Assembly: GCF_039529295.1 (NCBI RefSeq)
Contig: NZ_BAAAMN010000041.1
Span: forward strand, 62,001-126,000
Direction: 5' to 3'
DNA: 64,000 bases
From: Yaniella flava
GTDB taxonomy: Bacteria; Actinomycetota; Actinomycetes; Actinomycetales; Micrococcaceae
Shown here: piece by piece, positions 33,960 through 42,772 of the stretch
How the letters are laid out: every line of letters starts with the position of its first letter
Position numbering within the stretch: position 1 is the stretch's first letter
Position numbers and translations under genes: made by a program
The notes under the pieces: model-generated
Told to the model about the DNA's origin: nothing
Seen by the model: the letters and a program-made list of their open reading frames with translations, nothing else
The model's database searches: none

Positions 33960-35243
33960 CTAGGCCTCCGGAATGGTGATCTGGCCGTCGATGGCTTTGG
34001 CGGCAATGTCGGTGCGGAAATGACCGTCGGGAATCGAGATCTGTTCAACCGCGTCATAGGCGTGATCGCGTGCGCTTGCCAGGTCGTCACCGGTGGCCAC
34101 GACGGTCAAGAGCCGTCCGCCGGATGCCGTGTACTCACCCGTCGTACCTGCGGTGGTGCCGGCGTGCAGGATGGAGATGTCCTTGGTCCGGGCGGCTTGG
34201 GCAACACCTGTTATTTGGGCACCGGTCTGTGGCGCGTCGGGGTAGCCTGCAGCGGCCATGACCACGCCAACGGCGGCCTGCGGATCGAACTTGATGGTTG
34301 GGAACGTGGCGCGCAGTTTGCCATCGGCCGCGGCTTTGAGGAGTTGGCCAAGCGGGGTCTGCAGCCGTGCCAGCACCGGCTGGGTTTCTGGATCGCCGAA
34401 GCGTGCGTTGAATTCGATGACCTGGATGCCTTTCTTGGTGACGGCGAGGCCGCAGTAGAGCACCCCGGTAAATGGGGTACCGCGGTCGGCCATTTCCTGC
34501 AGGACGGGCCGGGCAACCTGTTCCATGACATCATCGGTAAAGTTTTCGGGCAACCACTCCAGCGGTGTGTACGCGCCCATACCGCCGGTGTTGGGCCCTT
34601 CGTCATCGTTATAGACACGTTTGAAGTCTTGCGCCGGCGACATCGCAACCCCGTCTTTGCCGTCGGCAATCACGAAGACCGAGACCTCGGGGCCATCCAA
34701 GAACTCTTCTACTAACACCGGGTCGCCGTCGGCAAAAATGGCCTCACCGTGCGCGATCGCAGCATCCCGATCCGATGTGACGATGACGCCCTTGCCCGCT
34801 GCCAGTCCGTCGTCCTTGACCACATACGGAGCACCGAAATCATCGAGTGCTGCCGCAAGTTGGGTCGCATTGACTGCGGTGTGCGCAGCACCGGTTGGCA
34901 CACCGGCGGCGCCCATGACATCTTTGGCAAAGGCCTTCGACGACTCAAGTTTGGCCGCCTGATGCGTTGGACCGAACACCGAGAAGCCGGCAGCGTGGAG
35001 CGCATTAGCAACACCCGAGGCTAAGAGTGCCTCTGGACCAACCACCACGAGATCCGGTTGCAGTTGCTGGCACAGTTCCACCACTAATTGCGGGGAGGAA
35101 ACGTCGATCGGGTAGACGGGAACTTCCTTGGCGATGCCAGCGTTTCCTGGTGCACAGCGCACCTCAGATACCAGCGGATCGGCGCGGAGGGCTTGCACTA
35201 TTGCGTGTTCACGGCCACCGGGGCCCAAGACTAAAGTTTTCAC
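33960..35243 (-). CDS. purD: Phosphoribosylamine-glycine ligase (GAR synthetase)
   Basis: 427 residues from GTG 35243, chosen because the family start KTLVLGPGGREHA follows at once; the open frame extends to 35360. It has an ATP-grasp fold with VVKDDGLAAGKGVIV near 138-152, EEFLDGPEVSVF near 178 and EFNARFGDPETQ near 284. Second step of purine synthesis. Cotranscribed with purC. Upstream lie the leaderless-type small membrane gene on the other strand and a DnaA-box-like 9-mer. Confidence 0.94.
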   Translation of the reverse strand: MKTLVLGPGGREHAIVQALRADPLVSEVRCAPGNAGIAKEVPVYPIDVSSPQLVVELCQQLQPDLVVVGPEALLASGVANALHAAGFSVFGPTHQAAKLESSKAFAKDVMGAAGVPTGAAHTAVNATQLAAALDDFGAPYVVKDDGLAAGKGVIVTSDRDAAIAHGEAIFADGDPVLVEEFLDGPEVSVFVIADGKDGVAMSPAQDFKRVYNDDEGPNTGGMGAYTPLEWLPENFTDDVMEQVARPVLQEMADRGTPFTGVLYCGLAVTKKGIQVIEFNARFGDPETQPVLARLQTPLGQLLKAAADGKLRATFPTIKFDPQAAVGVVMAAAGYPDAPQTGAQITGVAQAARTKDISILHAGTTAGTTGEYTASGGRLLTVVATGDDLASARDHAYDAVEQISIPDGHFRTDIAAKAIDGQITIPEA

Positions 35244-35295
35244 ATCTCTTAGCGTAGTCGGTTCGGCATCGGTGTTGGTCGGTGTGTCTGAACTT

Positions 35296-35304
35296 TGTGG
35301 ACAA
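35296..35304 (-). promoter_or_regulatory. DnaA-box-like TTGTCCACA in the purD / membrane-gene divergent region
   Basis: Exact match to the actinobacterial DnaA-box form TTGTCCACA, 46 nt before the ATG at 35350 and 53 nt upstream of purD. Single occurrence; may be chance. Confidence 0.3.
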
Positions 35305-35336
35305 GACCAACCCCGGGAGCGGTGGTGCAGGTCCAG

Positions 35337-35342
35337 TAGAAT
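35337..35342 (+). promoter_or_regulatory. Predicted -10 box for a leaderless transcript
   Basis: TAGAAT (5 of 6 to TATAAT) followed by 7 nt and ATG 35350; no ribosome site is present. Confidence 0.5.
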
Positions 35343-35349
35343 CGAAACC

Positions 35350-35592
35350 ATGTCATACAACCGAAACCACCTCCCCTACGGTCAAGGGCCCTCGGTGCCG
35401 CGGTGGCTGCGCGTCGGATATTTATGGTTGATGGTCTCGCTCGGTGCATCCTTTGTTGCCTGGCTTGGGTTTCGCGCGTTCGCCGATGCGACCCGTGGCG
35501 ACCTTGTCCCGGCACTGATCTCATTGGGGATCGGCGCGGTTGCCGGAGCCGTCACGACCTGGGCCATCTATGCGCGAAAGTCAAAGCGATAG
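35350..35592 (+). CDS. Small membrane protein of unknown function (80 aa)
   Basis: 80 residues from ATG 35350, chosen because a -10 box sits 7 nt upstream and upstream codons look non-coding. After a polar head (SYNRNHLPYGQGPSVPRW) come two hydrophobic helices (about 24-43 and 52-73) and a basic end ARKSKR. No family is recognised. Followed 9 nt later by an asparaginase gene with a good ribosome site, so the two may be cotranscribed. Confidence 0.65.
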   Translation: MSYNRNHLPYGQGPSVPRWLRVGYLWLMVSLGASFVAWLGFRAFADATRGDLVPALISLGIGAVAGAVTTWAIYARKSKR

Positions 35593-35601
35593 GAGACAGC
35601 A

Positions 35602-36624
35602 ATGTCGGGACCAATCCGAGCCGGTGACGTCGAACAGCTGGCCACCGCGACCCGTAACGGATTCGTCGAGAACCGGTATTTTGGGTCGGCCGTTGTCGTC
35701 GATGCACAGGGTGCGATACTTGGATCAGCCGGTGACCCAAGCGCCGGGGTGTATGCCCGGTCTGCGTTGAAACCATTGCAGGCGATCGCGTCGTTACGCT
35801 GCGGTGCTGATCTGTCTGGTGCTGGGTTGGCGCTGGCTGCTGGGTCGCATAGTGGTTCACCATGGCACCAAGAAACGGCAGCACACGTGTTGGCCCAGGT
35901 GGGATTATCTGCCGACGATGTACAGTGCGCCGCGGTCTTTGCCTCATCGGCATCACAGGTGGCCGATGCCGCATTAGCCATGGCGCCTCTCCCGTTGGAA
36001 CGTACCCGGCTGGCGCATAACTGCTCGGGTAAACACGCCGGCTTCTTAGCGGCGACGGTTGCTGTAGGAGCTGACCCCGCCACGTACCTTAGCCCCGATG
36101 CCCCGGTGCAAACCAAGGTGCTGGATGTGTTGGAACAGTACTGTGAAACCTCGATTACCCATTGGGGCATCGACGGCTGTGGGGCGCCGACCCCGGTGAT
36201 GTCCCTGGCCGCGTTAGCCCGCGGTTTCAGCAAACTTGGTCTCGCGGTACACGATCGCAACGCAGAATTACCCGCCGCGATGGTGGCCCGGGCGATGTTG
36301 GACTACCCGGAAGCTGTGCAAGGCAAAAACCGCAGCGACACCGTAGTACTGGAATCCCTTGAGCTGATCTCCAAGACCGGAGCCGATGGGATTCTAGCGC
36401 TGGCCGCTCCCGATGGCACCTCGGTCGCGGTGTCCATGATTGATTCCACCCACCGGGCTGCCCATCTTGTGGCCCTGGTCTTGCTGGCCCAATATGCGCC
36501 CGAAGCGCTCGAGTTGGATGCCATGAGTGACGTGATCGAACGCATTGTGCCACCCATCTACGGTGGCAATCAACGGGTTGGGGGCATCAAGCTGGCACCA
36601 GCAATATTACGGTTGCTCAACTGA
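35602..36624 (+). CDS. Asparaginase (bacterial L-asparaginase II family)
   Basis: 340 residues; AGGAGA precedes the ATG. It belongs to the family separate from E. coli AnsB, seen from ARSALKPLQAIASL near 52, SHSGSPWHQETAAHVL near 89, NCSGKHAGFLA near 140 and DGCGAPTPVMSLAALARG near 191. The SGKHAG loop holds the likely catalytic Ser/Lys. It probably hydrolyses asparagine to aspartate and ammonia in the cytoplasm, which would supply aspartate to the neighbouring purine pathway. Confidence 0.85.
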   Translation: MSGPIRAGDVEQLATATRNGFVENRYFGSAVVVDAQGAILGSAGDPSAGVYARSALKPLQAIASLRCGADLSGAGLALAAGSHSGSPWHQETAAHVLAQVGLSADDVQCAAVFASSASQVADAALAMAPLPLERTRLAHNCSGKHAGFLAATVAVGADPATYLSPDAPVQTKVLDVLEQYCETSITHWGIDGCGAPTPVMSLAALARGFSKLGLAVHDRNAELPAAMVARAMLDYPEAVQGKNRSDTVVLESLELISKTGADGILALAAPDGTSVAVSMIDSTHRAAHLVALVLLAQYAPEALELDAMSDVIERIVPPIYGGNQRVGGIKLAPAILRLLN

Positions 36625-36677
36625 GCCGCTCAACTGATGGGGAGCACGATGGAAGTACGAAAGGGGGCAGGAAACGC

Positions 36678-37043
36678 ATGGCGCGACGAAAAATATCGGT
36701 TACCGACGGGGTGGCCGCGGTGCGCGAATGGGCTGCTGACCCCGATACAGCGTCTCGCAGTGTTCGGGCGACGGCGGTGCGGTACTCGCTGGAAGAGTTA
36801 GCTGTGCTAGCACCGGGACGTTCGGTGGAAGTGCGGGTCCCGCCGTTTGGGGTCACCCAAATCATCCAAGGAACCACGCATACCAGGGGCACTCCCCCGG
36901 CCGTCGTCGAAACCAACGCCGCAACATGGTTAGCACTGGTCACCGGCCTGCTTAGCTGGGACGATGCGGTGACGGCCGGCGAGGTCGTTGCTTCCGGGCA
37001 GCGAACAGATTTGTCTGAACTCTTACCGTTGGTGAAACTGTAA
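36678..37043 (+). CDS. SCP-like (sterol carrier ortholog) domain protein
   Basis: 121 residues. The fold pattern (RYSLEELAVLAPGRSVEVRVPPFG then VETNAATWLALVTG and ASGQRTDLSELLPLV) matches the bacterial SCP ortholog/SCP_3 group, which is found just upstream of purF in many actinobacteria. Function is unknown. It follows the asparaginase by 53 nt. Confidence 0.75.
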   Translation: MARRKISVTDGVAAVREWAADPDTASRSVRATAVRYSLEELAVLAPGRSVEVRVPPFGVTQIIQGTTHTRGTPPAVVETNAATWLALVTGLLSWDDAVTAGEVVASGQRTDLSELLPLVKL

Positions 37044-37063
37044 GCAGGCACCGATAGACGCGC

Positions 37064-37069
37064 TAGACT
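37064..37069 (+). promoter_or_regulatory. Predicted -10 box close to the next start
   Basis: TAGACT is followed by 9 nt and ATG 37079. A very short leader or leaderless message is likely. Confidence 0.4.
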
Positions 37070-37078
37070 GAGGACACT

Positions 37079-37516
37079 ATGGCTGACAGCAACCCCAACG
37101 CCCCTGCACCCCAACAGATGGTGTATCGCAGCGCCCCGAAAGTCACCCCCTTTTTAGTCAGTGGCGGCCTGTTGGGCGTCATTGTCGCATTCTTTTGGGT
37201 CGGCATTCGTGGTGCGGCACCCGAATATACACTGGTCCAGACGCTGTCTTTCTTCGCGGCAATCTTTGCGATCGCTGGGCTCGCGGTCGGCGCGGTTGTG
37301 TGGATAATCATGGATCGGCGTTCCAAACGAAACGTTTCGACCGTCTATACACGCCGCACCGATGACCCGGATGCCGCTGATGTTGCCGTGAGCAAAGACG
37401 ACTATAGCGAATGGTCACAGTTCCAACAGAACGAACGCCATGAACAAGCGCTGCGCGAGCAATTCGCGCAAGCCAAAGCACGGGCCAAAGCCGACAAACG
37501 AATCAAACGGAAATAG
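37079..37516 (+). CDS. Two-helix membrane protein of unknown function
   Basis: 145 residues. Two membrane segments (about 24-42 and 57-77) are followed by a cytoplasmic charged tail, with a helical QNERHEQALREQFAQAKARAKADKRIKRK end. No family is recognised. It lies 3 nt before purF, so it is cotranscribed with purF and purM. The same slot in related actinobacteria often holds a short membrane protein of this kind. Confidence 0.65.
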   Translation: MADSNPNAPAPQQMVYRSAPKVTPFLVSGGLLGVIVAFFWVGIRGAAPEYTLVQTLSFFAAIFAIAGLAVGAVVWIIMDRRSKRNVSTVYTRRTDDPDAADVAVSKDDYSEWSQFQQNERHEQALREQFAQAKARAKADKRIKRK

Positions 37517-37519
37517 TTT

Positions 37520-38941
37520 ATGATCAAAAACTTTTTGGACGACTCACCCAAAGATGCCTGCGGCGTATTCGGCGTGTGGGCACCCGGCGAAGAAGTCTCC
37601 AAACTTACCTATTACGGCTTGTTCTCACTACAGCACCGAGGCCAGGAAGCCGCAGGTATTGCCGCATCAGCTGGGCACCGGATTTCAGTCTATAAAGACC
37701 TCGGGCTCGTCTCTCAGGTGTTCGACGAAGCCACGCTGTCCTCACTGACGGGGCACATCGCGATTGGCCACAACCGATACGGGGCAGTCGGTGCCGATAA
37801 CTGGAACTTTGCCCAACCGACACTTGGTGCCACCGCCGACGACGCTACGGTCGCGCTGGGGATGAACGGTGCACTGACAAACCGCACGGAGATCAAGGAG
37901 CTCATCGCGCACCGCTACGGCGAGGTTGACTCCGGTGAACTCGCCCAGGGCAATGACACCGATACCGCGCTTATTACCACACTGCTGCACGGCCAAAACG
38001 GTAACTCGCTCGAAGACACCGCACCGGAAGTCTTCGCCAAACTTGAGGGCGCGTTTTCCATCGTGATGATGTCAGAGAACACGCTCTATGCGCTGCGTGA
38101 TCCCCATGGGTTCCGTCCGCTGGTATTAGGTCGGTTGGCGAACGGTTGGGTCGTAGCCTCCGAGCAGGCTGCGCTGGCCACGACCGGCGCCACGTTTATT
38201 CGCGAGGTTGCCCCCGGGGAAATGATTGCGATTGATGACGACGGTGTGCGTTCAACACGGTTTGCCGCGTCGAAATTAGCACGCTGCATTTTTGAGTACG
38301 TCTACGTCGCCCGACCTGATGCATCAATTAACGGGCGCAGCGTCTACGAATCACGGTTGGAAATGGGTCGACAGTTGGCCCAGGAAAACACCGCCGAGGC
38401 CGACGTCGTGGTGCCCGTACCTGATTCGGGGACGCCGGCTGCCATCGGTTACGCCGAGGAATCTGGGATACCGCTGGGCCACGGCTTCGTGAAGAATTCC
38501 TATGTGGGCCGCACGTTCATCAAGCCCTCCCAGACCTTGCGTCAGCTGGGCATCCGGCTAAAACTCAACGTGCAGCCCTCGGTGGTCGCCGGCAAATCCG
38601 TGATCGTCGTTGATGATTCCATCGTGCGAGGCAACACACAGCGTCAGGTTGTGGCTATGCTGCGGGCCGCCGGCGCACGTGAAGTGCACGTGAAAATTTC
38701 GTCTCCGCCCGTGCAATGGCCGTGTTTTTACGGTATCGACTTCGCGACCCGGGCCGAGTTGATTGCCACGGGTGCCGGCATCGAAGAAATACGTTCTTCT
38801 ATTGGGGCAGACACACTCGCCTATATATCGCTGGAGGGGACGATTGCCGCCACCCAGCAGGACGAGGACACGTTGTGCACCGCATGTTTCTCGGGTAACT
38901 ACCCCACCGATGTCCCCCAGCTGACCACAGACAGGAAATAA
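37520..38941 (+). CDS. purF: Amidophosphoribosyltransferase
   Basis: 473 residues. The glutaminase nucleophile should be the Cys in KDACGVFGVW (about residue 14) after propeptide removal. The PRPP loop VIVVDDSIVRGNT lies near 356-368. It catalyses the first committed step of purine synthesis. Two conserved glutaminase motifs differ from most actinobacterial PurF: GHNRYGAVGADNW where GHTRYSTTGAS is common, and LGMNGALTN where HNGNLTN is usual. The oxyanion Asn-Gly and the Arg remain, so activity is still expected. Two nucleotides separate it from the GTG of purM. Confidence 0.94.
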   Translation: MIKNFLDDSPKDACGVFGVWAPGEEVSKLTYYGLFSLQHRGQEAAGIAASAGHRISVYKDLGLVSQVFDEATLSSLTGHIAIGHNRYGAVGADNWNFAQPTLGATADDATVALGMNGALTNRTEIKELIAHRYGEVDSGELAQGNDTDTALITTLLHGQNGNSLEDTAPEVFAKLEGAFSIVMMSENTLYALRDPHGFRPLVLGRLANGWVVASEQAALATTGATFIREVAPGEMIAIDDDGVRSTRFAASKLARCIFEYVYVARPDASINGRSVYESRLEMGRQLAQENTAEADVVVPVPDSGTPAAIGYAEESGIPLGHGFVKNSYVGRTFIKPSQTLRQLGIRLKLNVQPSVVAGKSVIVVDDSIVRGNTQRQVVAMLRAAGAREVHVKISSPPVQWPCFYGIDFATRAELIATGAGIEEIRSSIGADTLAYISLEGTIAATQQDEDTLCTACFSGNYPTDVPQLTTDRK

Positions 38942-38942
38942 C

Positions 38943-40082
38943 GTGACTGACAACAACTTGGGCAAACCACTCACCTACGCTGATGCTGGTGTCGATGTGC
39001 AGGCCGGTGACGATGCCGTTGAGCTGATGAAGTCGGCTGTTACGGCAACGCATAGCGGCCGTGTACTCGGTGGGTTCGGTGGATTCGCGGGCATGTGGGA
39101 CGCGACCCCGCTGACGAGTTACCGTCGCCCGGTGTTGACCACCTCAACGGACGGGGTTGGTACCAAGGTTGCGATTGCCCAGGCCATGGACATTCACGAC
39201 ACCATCGGTCAGGATCTGGTCGGCATGGTTGTGGATGACATTGTCGTCGTGGGCGCCAAACCCTTATTCATGACCGATTACATTGCCACCGGAAAAGTGG
39301 TGGCCGAACGCGTCGCCGATATCGTCCGAGGCATTGCCAACGGGTGCAAACTCGCCGACACCGCCCTGATCGGTGGCGAAACAGCAGAACACCCGGGCTT
39401 ACTGGCGCCCGAGGAGTATGACGTGGCCGGTGCGGTCACAGGCGTCGTGGAAGGCAATGAGATCCTGGGGCCCGAGCGGGTTCGAAAGGGTGACGTCGTC
39501 ATTGCCATGGAATCATCGGGTGCACATTCCAACGGGTTTTCGTTGCTCCGGTCGATCGTTACGTCGCGCGACTGGAGTTGGGACCAGCACATCGAGGAAT
39601 TCGGGCGCAGCCTGGGTGAGGAACTCCTGGAACCGACCCGAATTTATACCCAAACCTGCTTGAACCTTATCGACGAACTCAACGGTGACGGCAAGTTTGC
39701 ACTACGTGGCTTCTCGCATGTCACCGGCGGAGGTTTGGCGGCGAACCTTGCCCGTGTGCTGCCACAAGGCACAATGGCCACCATCGACCGCTCAACCTGG
39801 GCGCTGCCCCCGGTCTTTTCGGTGATGGCCGAGGCCGGCCAGGTACCGCAAGCCGATCTGGAACGGACGTTGAACTTGGGCGTGGGAATGGTCGCTGTTG
39901 TAGCACCCGAATCCGCCGATTCTGCACTCACGTGGCTCAATGCCAACTCGATGACATCGTGGCAGATCGGTACCGTTGGCGCACTGACTCAGGACGCCGC
40001 TGCCGCCGGTGACGACTTTATCCAAGGCGCAAAGGGTGTCGACGGCGGTGGAGTGCTGCTGCACGGCGCCTACGCTCAGTAA
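38943..40082 (+). CDS. purM: Phosphoribosylformylglycinamidine cyclo-ligase (AIR synthetase)
   Basis: 379 residues from GTG 38943. LTYADAGVDVQAGDDAVELMK near 9-29 is the classical N-terminal signature; STDGVGTKVAIA near 64, VDDIVVVGAKPLF near 98 and GGETAEHPG near 142 form the ATP/FGAM site. It makes AIR in purine synthesis. Operon partner of purF. In mycobacteria purM is followed by a DUF3073 gene, but here about 6 kb of other genes intervene. Confidence 0.95.
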   Translation: MTDNNLGKPLTYADAGVDVQAGDDAVELMKSAVTATHSGRVLGGFGGFAGMWDATPLTSYRRPVLTTSTDGVGTKVAIAQAMDIHDTIGQDLVGMVVDDIVVVGAKPLFMTDYIATGKVVAERVADIVRGIANGCKLADTALIGGETAEHPGLLAPEEYDVAGAVTGVVEGNEILGPERVRKGDVVIAMESSGAHSNGFSLLRSIVTSRDWSWDQHIEEFGRSLGEELLEPTRIYTQTCLNLIDELNGDGKFALRGFSHVTGGGLAANLARVLPQGTMATIDRSTWALPPVFSVMAEAGQVPQADLERTLNLGVGMVAVVAPESADSALTWLNANSMTSWQIGTVGALTQDAAAAGDDFIQGAKGVDGGGVLLHGAYAQ

Positions 40083-40104
40083 TTTCCGGACCAAGGGGAC
40101 AGCG

Positions 40105-40884
40105 ATGACAGCTTACGTGAGACTTGACGTTGCCGGCACTATAGCGACCGTCACGCTAGATAACCCGGCCAAGATGGGTGCGTTATCGTTGGCCGCGATG
40201 CGCGAGTTGACCGAAACGTTCCATGAGGTTGGGCAGCGTAGCGATGTGCACGTCGTCATCCTGGCCTCCGTGGGGAAGGTGTTTTCGGCCGGCCATGATC
40301 TGGCCGAAATTCATGGTGCTGATGAGAGCACCCATCGTGAACTGTTCGACGTCTGTACCCAGTTGATGCTGACCATCCAGCGCATTCCTCAACCGGTGAT
40401 TGCCAAAGTGCAAGGTTTGGCTACTGCTGCGGGATGCCAACTGGTTGCGACTTGTGATTTGGCCATAGCAGCTGAAACCGCCCGGTTTGCCACGCCGGGC
40501 GTTCGGATCGGCCTCTTCTGTTCCACCCCCATGGTTGCGGTGAGTCGGGCGGTCGGCCGAAAAATGGCCATGCGGATGTTATTGACGGGCGAGCAACTTT
40601 CCGCCGATACCGCTTTGGCGCACGGGCTCGTGTCCCATGTTGTTGCCGACGAGGACTTGGACACCGAGGTCGTCGCGCTAGCGAACCAGGTTGCGAGCGC
40701 ATCAGCGGCCACCGTGGCCATCGGCAAGCAGGCGTTCTATGAACAACTCGACCTCGGCACCGTCGAAGCCTACGAGAAAATGTCCGAGGTCATGACAGCC
40801 AATGCCTCTCTGTACGATGCCCAAGAAGGAATCGACGCATTCTTAGAAAAGCGCGATCCCGTCTGGCGGCACGACCAGGACTAG
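40105..40884 (+). CDS. Enoyl-CoA hydratase/isomerase family protein (ECHDC3-like)
   Basis: 259 residues from ATG 40105, preceded by AAGGGGA; longer open frame upstream lies in purM. The crotonase fold is shown by GKVFSAGHDLAEI near 55-67 (oxyanion hole) and VQGLATAAGCQLVATCDLAIAAE near 103-125. The common catalytic Glu pair is not fully present, as in ECHDC3-type members, so the reaction is uncertain. It overlaps the convergent acyl-CoA ligase gene by 4 nt. Confidence 0.82.
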   Translation: MTAYVRLDVAGTIATVTLDNPAKMGALSLAAMRELTETFHEVGQRSDVHVVILASVGKVFSAGHDLAEIHGADESTHRELFDVCTQLMLTIQRIPQPVIAKVQGLATAAGCQLVATCDLAIAAETARFATPGVRIGLFCSTPMVAVSRAVGRKMAMRMLLTGEQLSADTALAHGLVSHVVADEDLDTEVVALANQVASASAATVAIGKQAFYEQLDLGTVEAYEKMSEVMTANASLYDAQEGIDAFLEKRDPVWRHDQD

Positions 40885-42488
40885 TCAGCCATCGCGCGAA
40901 GCTCGGTTTTCCGGATTTTACCGGTTGAAGAACGCGGGAGCTCTTCGATCAGGTGAAACGCGTCAGGGACTTTGAACCCGGCGAGTTCGGCGCGGCAGTG
41001 TTCGCGCAGCGCATCGGAGGTGACGTCGCCGTTGACAACAACGTAGGCGACGGGCCGTTCGCCCCATCGGTCGTCTGGGGCACCGATCACGGCAACATCT
41101 GAAACTGCCGGATGCGAGTGCAAGACGCCTTCAACTTCAATGGAGGAAATGTTCTCGCCGCCCGAAATGATGATGTCCTTGAGGCGATCCATCAACTGGA
41201 TGTAACCGTCTGGGTGTTGTACACCGATATCACCGGTGTGGAACCAGCCTCCCGCAAAGGATTCCTCGGTAGCTTCAGGGTTCTTGTAGTAGCCAGCCAT
41301 GACACCGTTGCCTCGGATGACCACTTCGCCCTGGGTTTCACCGTCGGCAGGGAGCTGGTTCCCCTCGGAGTCCACAATGGCAGCTTGCGAGTTTTGCAAC
41401 ATCGGCACGCCCTGGCGGGCCAGCATGCGAGCGCGTTCAGTTACGGACAGGGATGCCCAATGTTCGTGAGGTTCATTGATGGTTGCTGGACCATAGGTTT
41501 CCGTGAGACCGTACACGTGGATCGGGGTAATGCTGAGCTTTTCGAGGCCTTCGATCACCGAGGGTGGCGGGGCGGAGGCGGCTGTAATCAGGCGGACGGG
41601 ATGCCCCATTGGGTGGGCTCGGTCAGCTTCAATGATAGATGCCGCCACAATTGGAGCGCCGCACAGATGCGTGATGCTTTCGTGATCAAACGCATCCCAG
41701 ATGGCGTCCTGGCGCACCGCGCGCAGACAGACGTGTGTGGAGGCAGTTGCTGTGACGCCCCACGTCATGGTCCAGCCATTACAGTGGAACATTGGCAACG
41801 TCCACAGGTACTTGGAGGAGCCGTCAAGCTGATAATGCTGGGCGTTGGCCTGTGCTGACAGGTAGGCTCCCCGATGCGTGTACAAGACACCTTTGGGCGG
41901 GCCCGTAGTCCCCGAAGTGTAGTTCAGCGTGATAGCACCGAGTTCATCGGCGACATCATAGGTAAACGTGTTCTCGGATGTCTGCTCGGGTGCTGCCGCC
42001 ATAAAATCTGTGTATGTGGGCAAGTCCCCGGTCGGCTGGACACCAAATTCATTGTCGACAAGTTCGATGACTGCCGGCGGATTCTTCATTCCAGCAGCGG
42101 CGCTGGATACAATGTCAGCGACTTCTGAGTCGACGAACACGATTTCAGACTCTGCGTGCTCAAAAATGTAGCTGAACTCTCGGCCTGCCAGACGAGGATT
42201 GAGCGGGTTCAGTACCGCACCAATGAGTGGAACCGCGTAGTGCGCGGCCAGCATTTCTGGAGTATTGGGAGCTACGAAACTCACGACTTGTCCGGGTTTG
42301 ATGCTTTTCGACAGCGCCCGCGCAAGCTGCTGCACTTCGGATTCAAACTGTGCATAGGTGGAACGTCGCGTGCCATAAATGACGGCTTCCCGTTCTGGGA
42401 ACGTAGCGGCACTCCGCCCCAAGAAGGCCAGCGGGGTCAGCGGTTCATAGCTGGCCGGCGGTGTCGTGGTTGCGTTAGTTGGAGTCAC
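40881..42488 (-). CDS. AMP-forming acyl-CoA synthetase (fatty acid-CoA ligase family)
   Basis: 535 residues from GTG 42488, with AAGGAAGG upstream. Adenylation motifs: TLNYTSGTTGPPKGVLYTHRG near 190-210, VYGLTETYGPA near 316, WFHTGDIG near 408 and PRSSTGKIRKTELR near 517, including the catalytic Lys. Typical of medium/long-chain acyl-CoA ligases; chain length cannot be read from the sequence. Together with the ECH gene it suggests acyl-CoA metabolism. Confidence 0.87.
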   Translation of the reverse strand: MTPTNATTTPPASYEPLTPLAFLGRSAATFPEREAVIYGTRRSTYAQFESEVQQLARALSKSIKPGQVVSFVAPNTPEMLAAHYAVPLIGAVLNPLNPRLAGREFSYIFEHAESEIVFVDSEVADIVSSAAAGMKNPPAVIELVDNEFGVQPTGDLPTYTDFMAAAPEQTSENTFTYDVADELGAITLNYTSGTTGPPKGVLYTHRGAYLSAQANAQHYQLDGSSKYLWTLPMFHCNGWTMTWGVTATASTHVCLRAVRQDAIWDAFDHESITHLCGAPIVAASIIEADRAHPMGHPVRLITAASAPPPSVIEGLEKLSITPIHVYGLTETYGPATINEPHEHWASLSVTERARMLARQGVPMLQNSQAAIVDSEGNQLPADGETQGEVVIRGNGVMAGYYKNPEATEESFAGGWFHTGDIGVQHPDGYIQLMDRLKDIIISGGENISSIEVEGVLHSHPAVSDVAVIGAPDDRWGERPVAYVVVNGDVTSDALREHCRAELAGFKVPDAFHLIEELPRSSTGKIRKTELRAMAD

Positions 42489-42772
42489 GGATCGACCTTC
42501 CTTTGAATGTCATGGTACACAGTTCGATCGAATCCAGTTTACCTAGGGCAGCTGAATTCGAAACCCTGGGCACCCGAATGTCGCTGCCTTCTTCACAACG
42601 CATCACCGATACCGCATGACGCGCTCTCATACTATGTGCACGACAAACGGGCAGCGCAGGTTTTCCACACTGCCGTAGATGTGCCGGGTTTTTCCACAGT
42701 TTGCTCTAGCTGTGCCCATGAGCGGCGACCTCTCAGCGAAAGTGGAACGACCACTTGGAAGGAGGTGACCCG

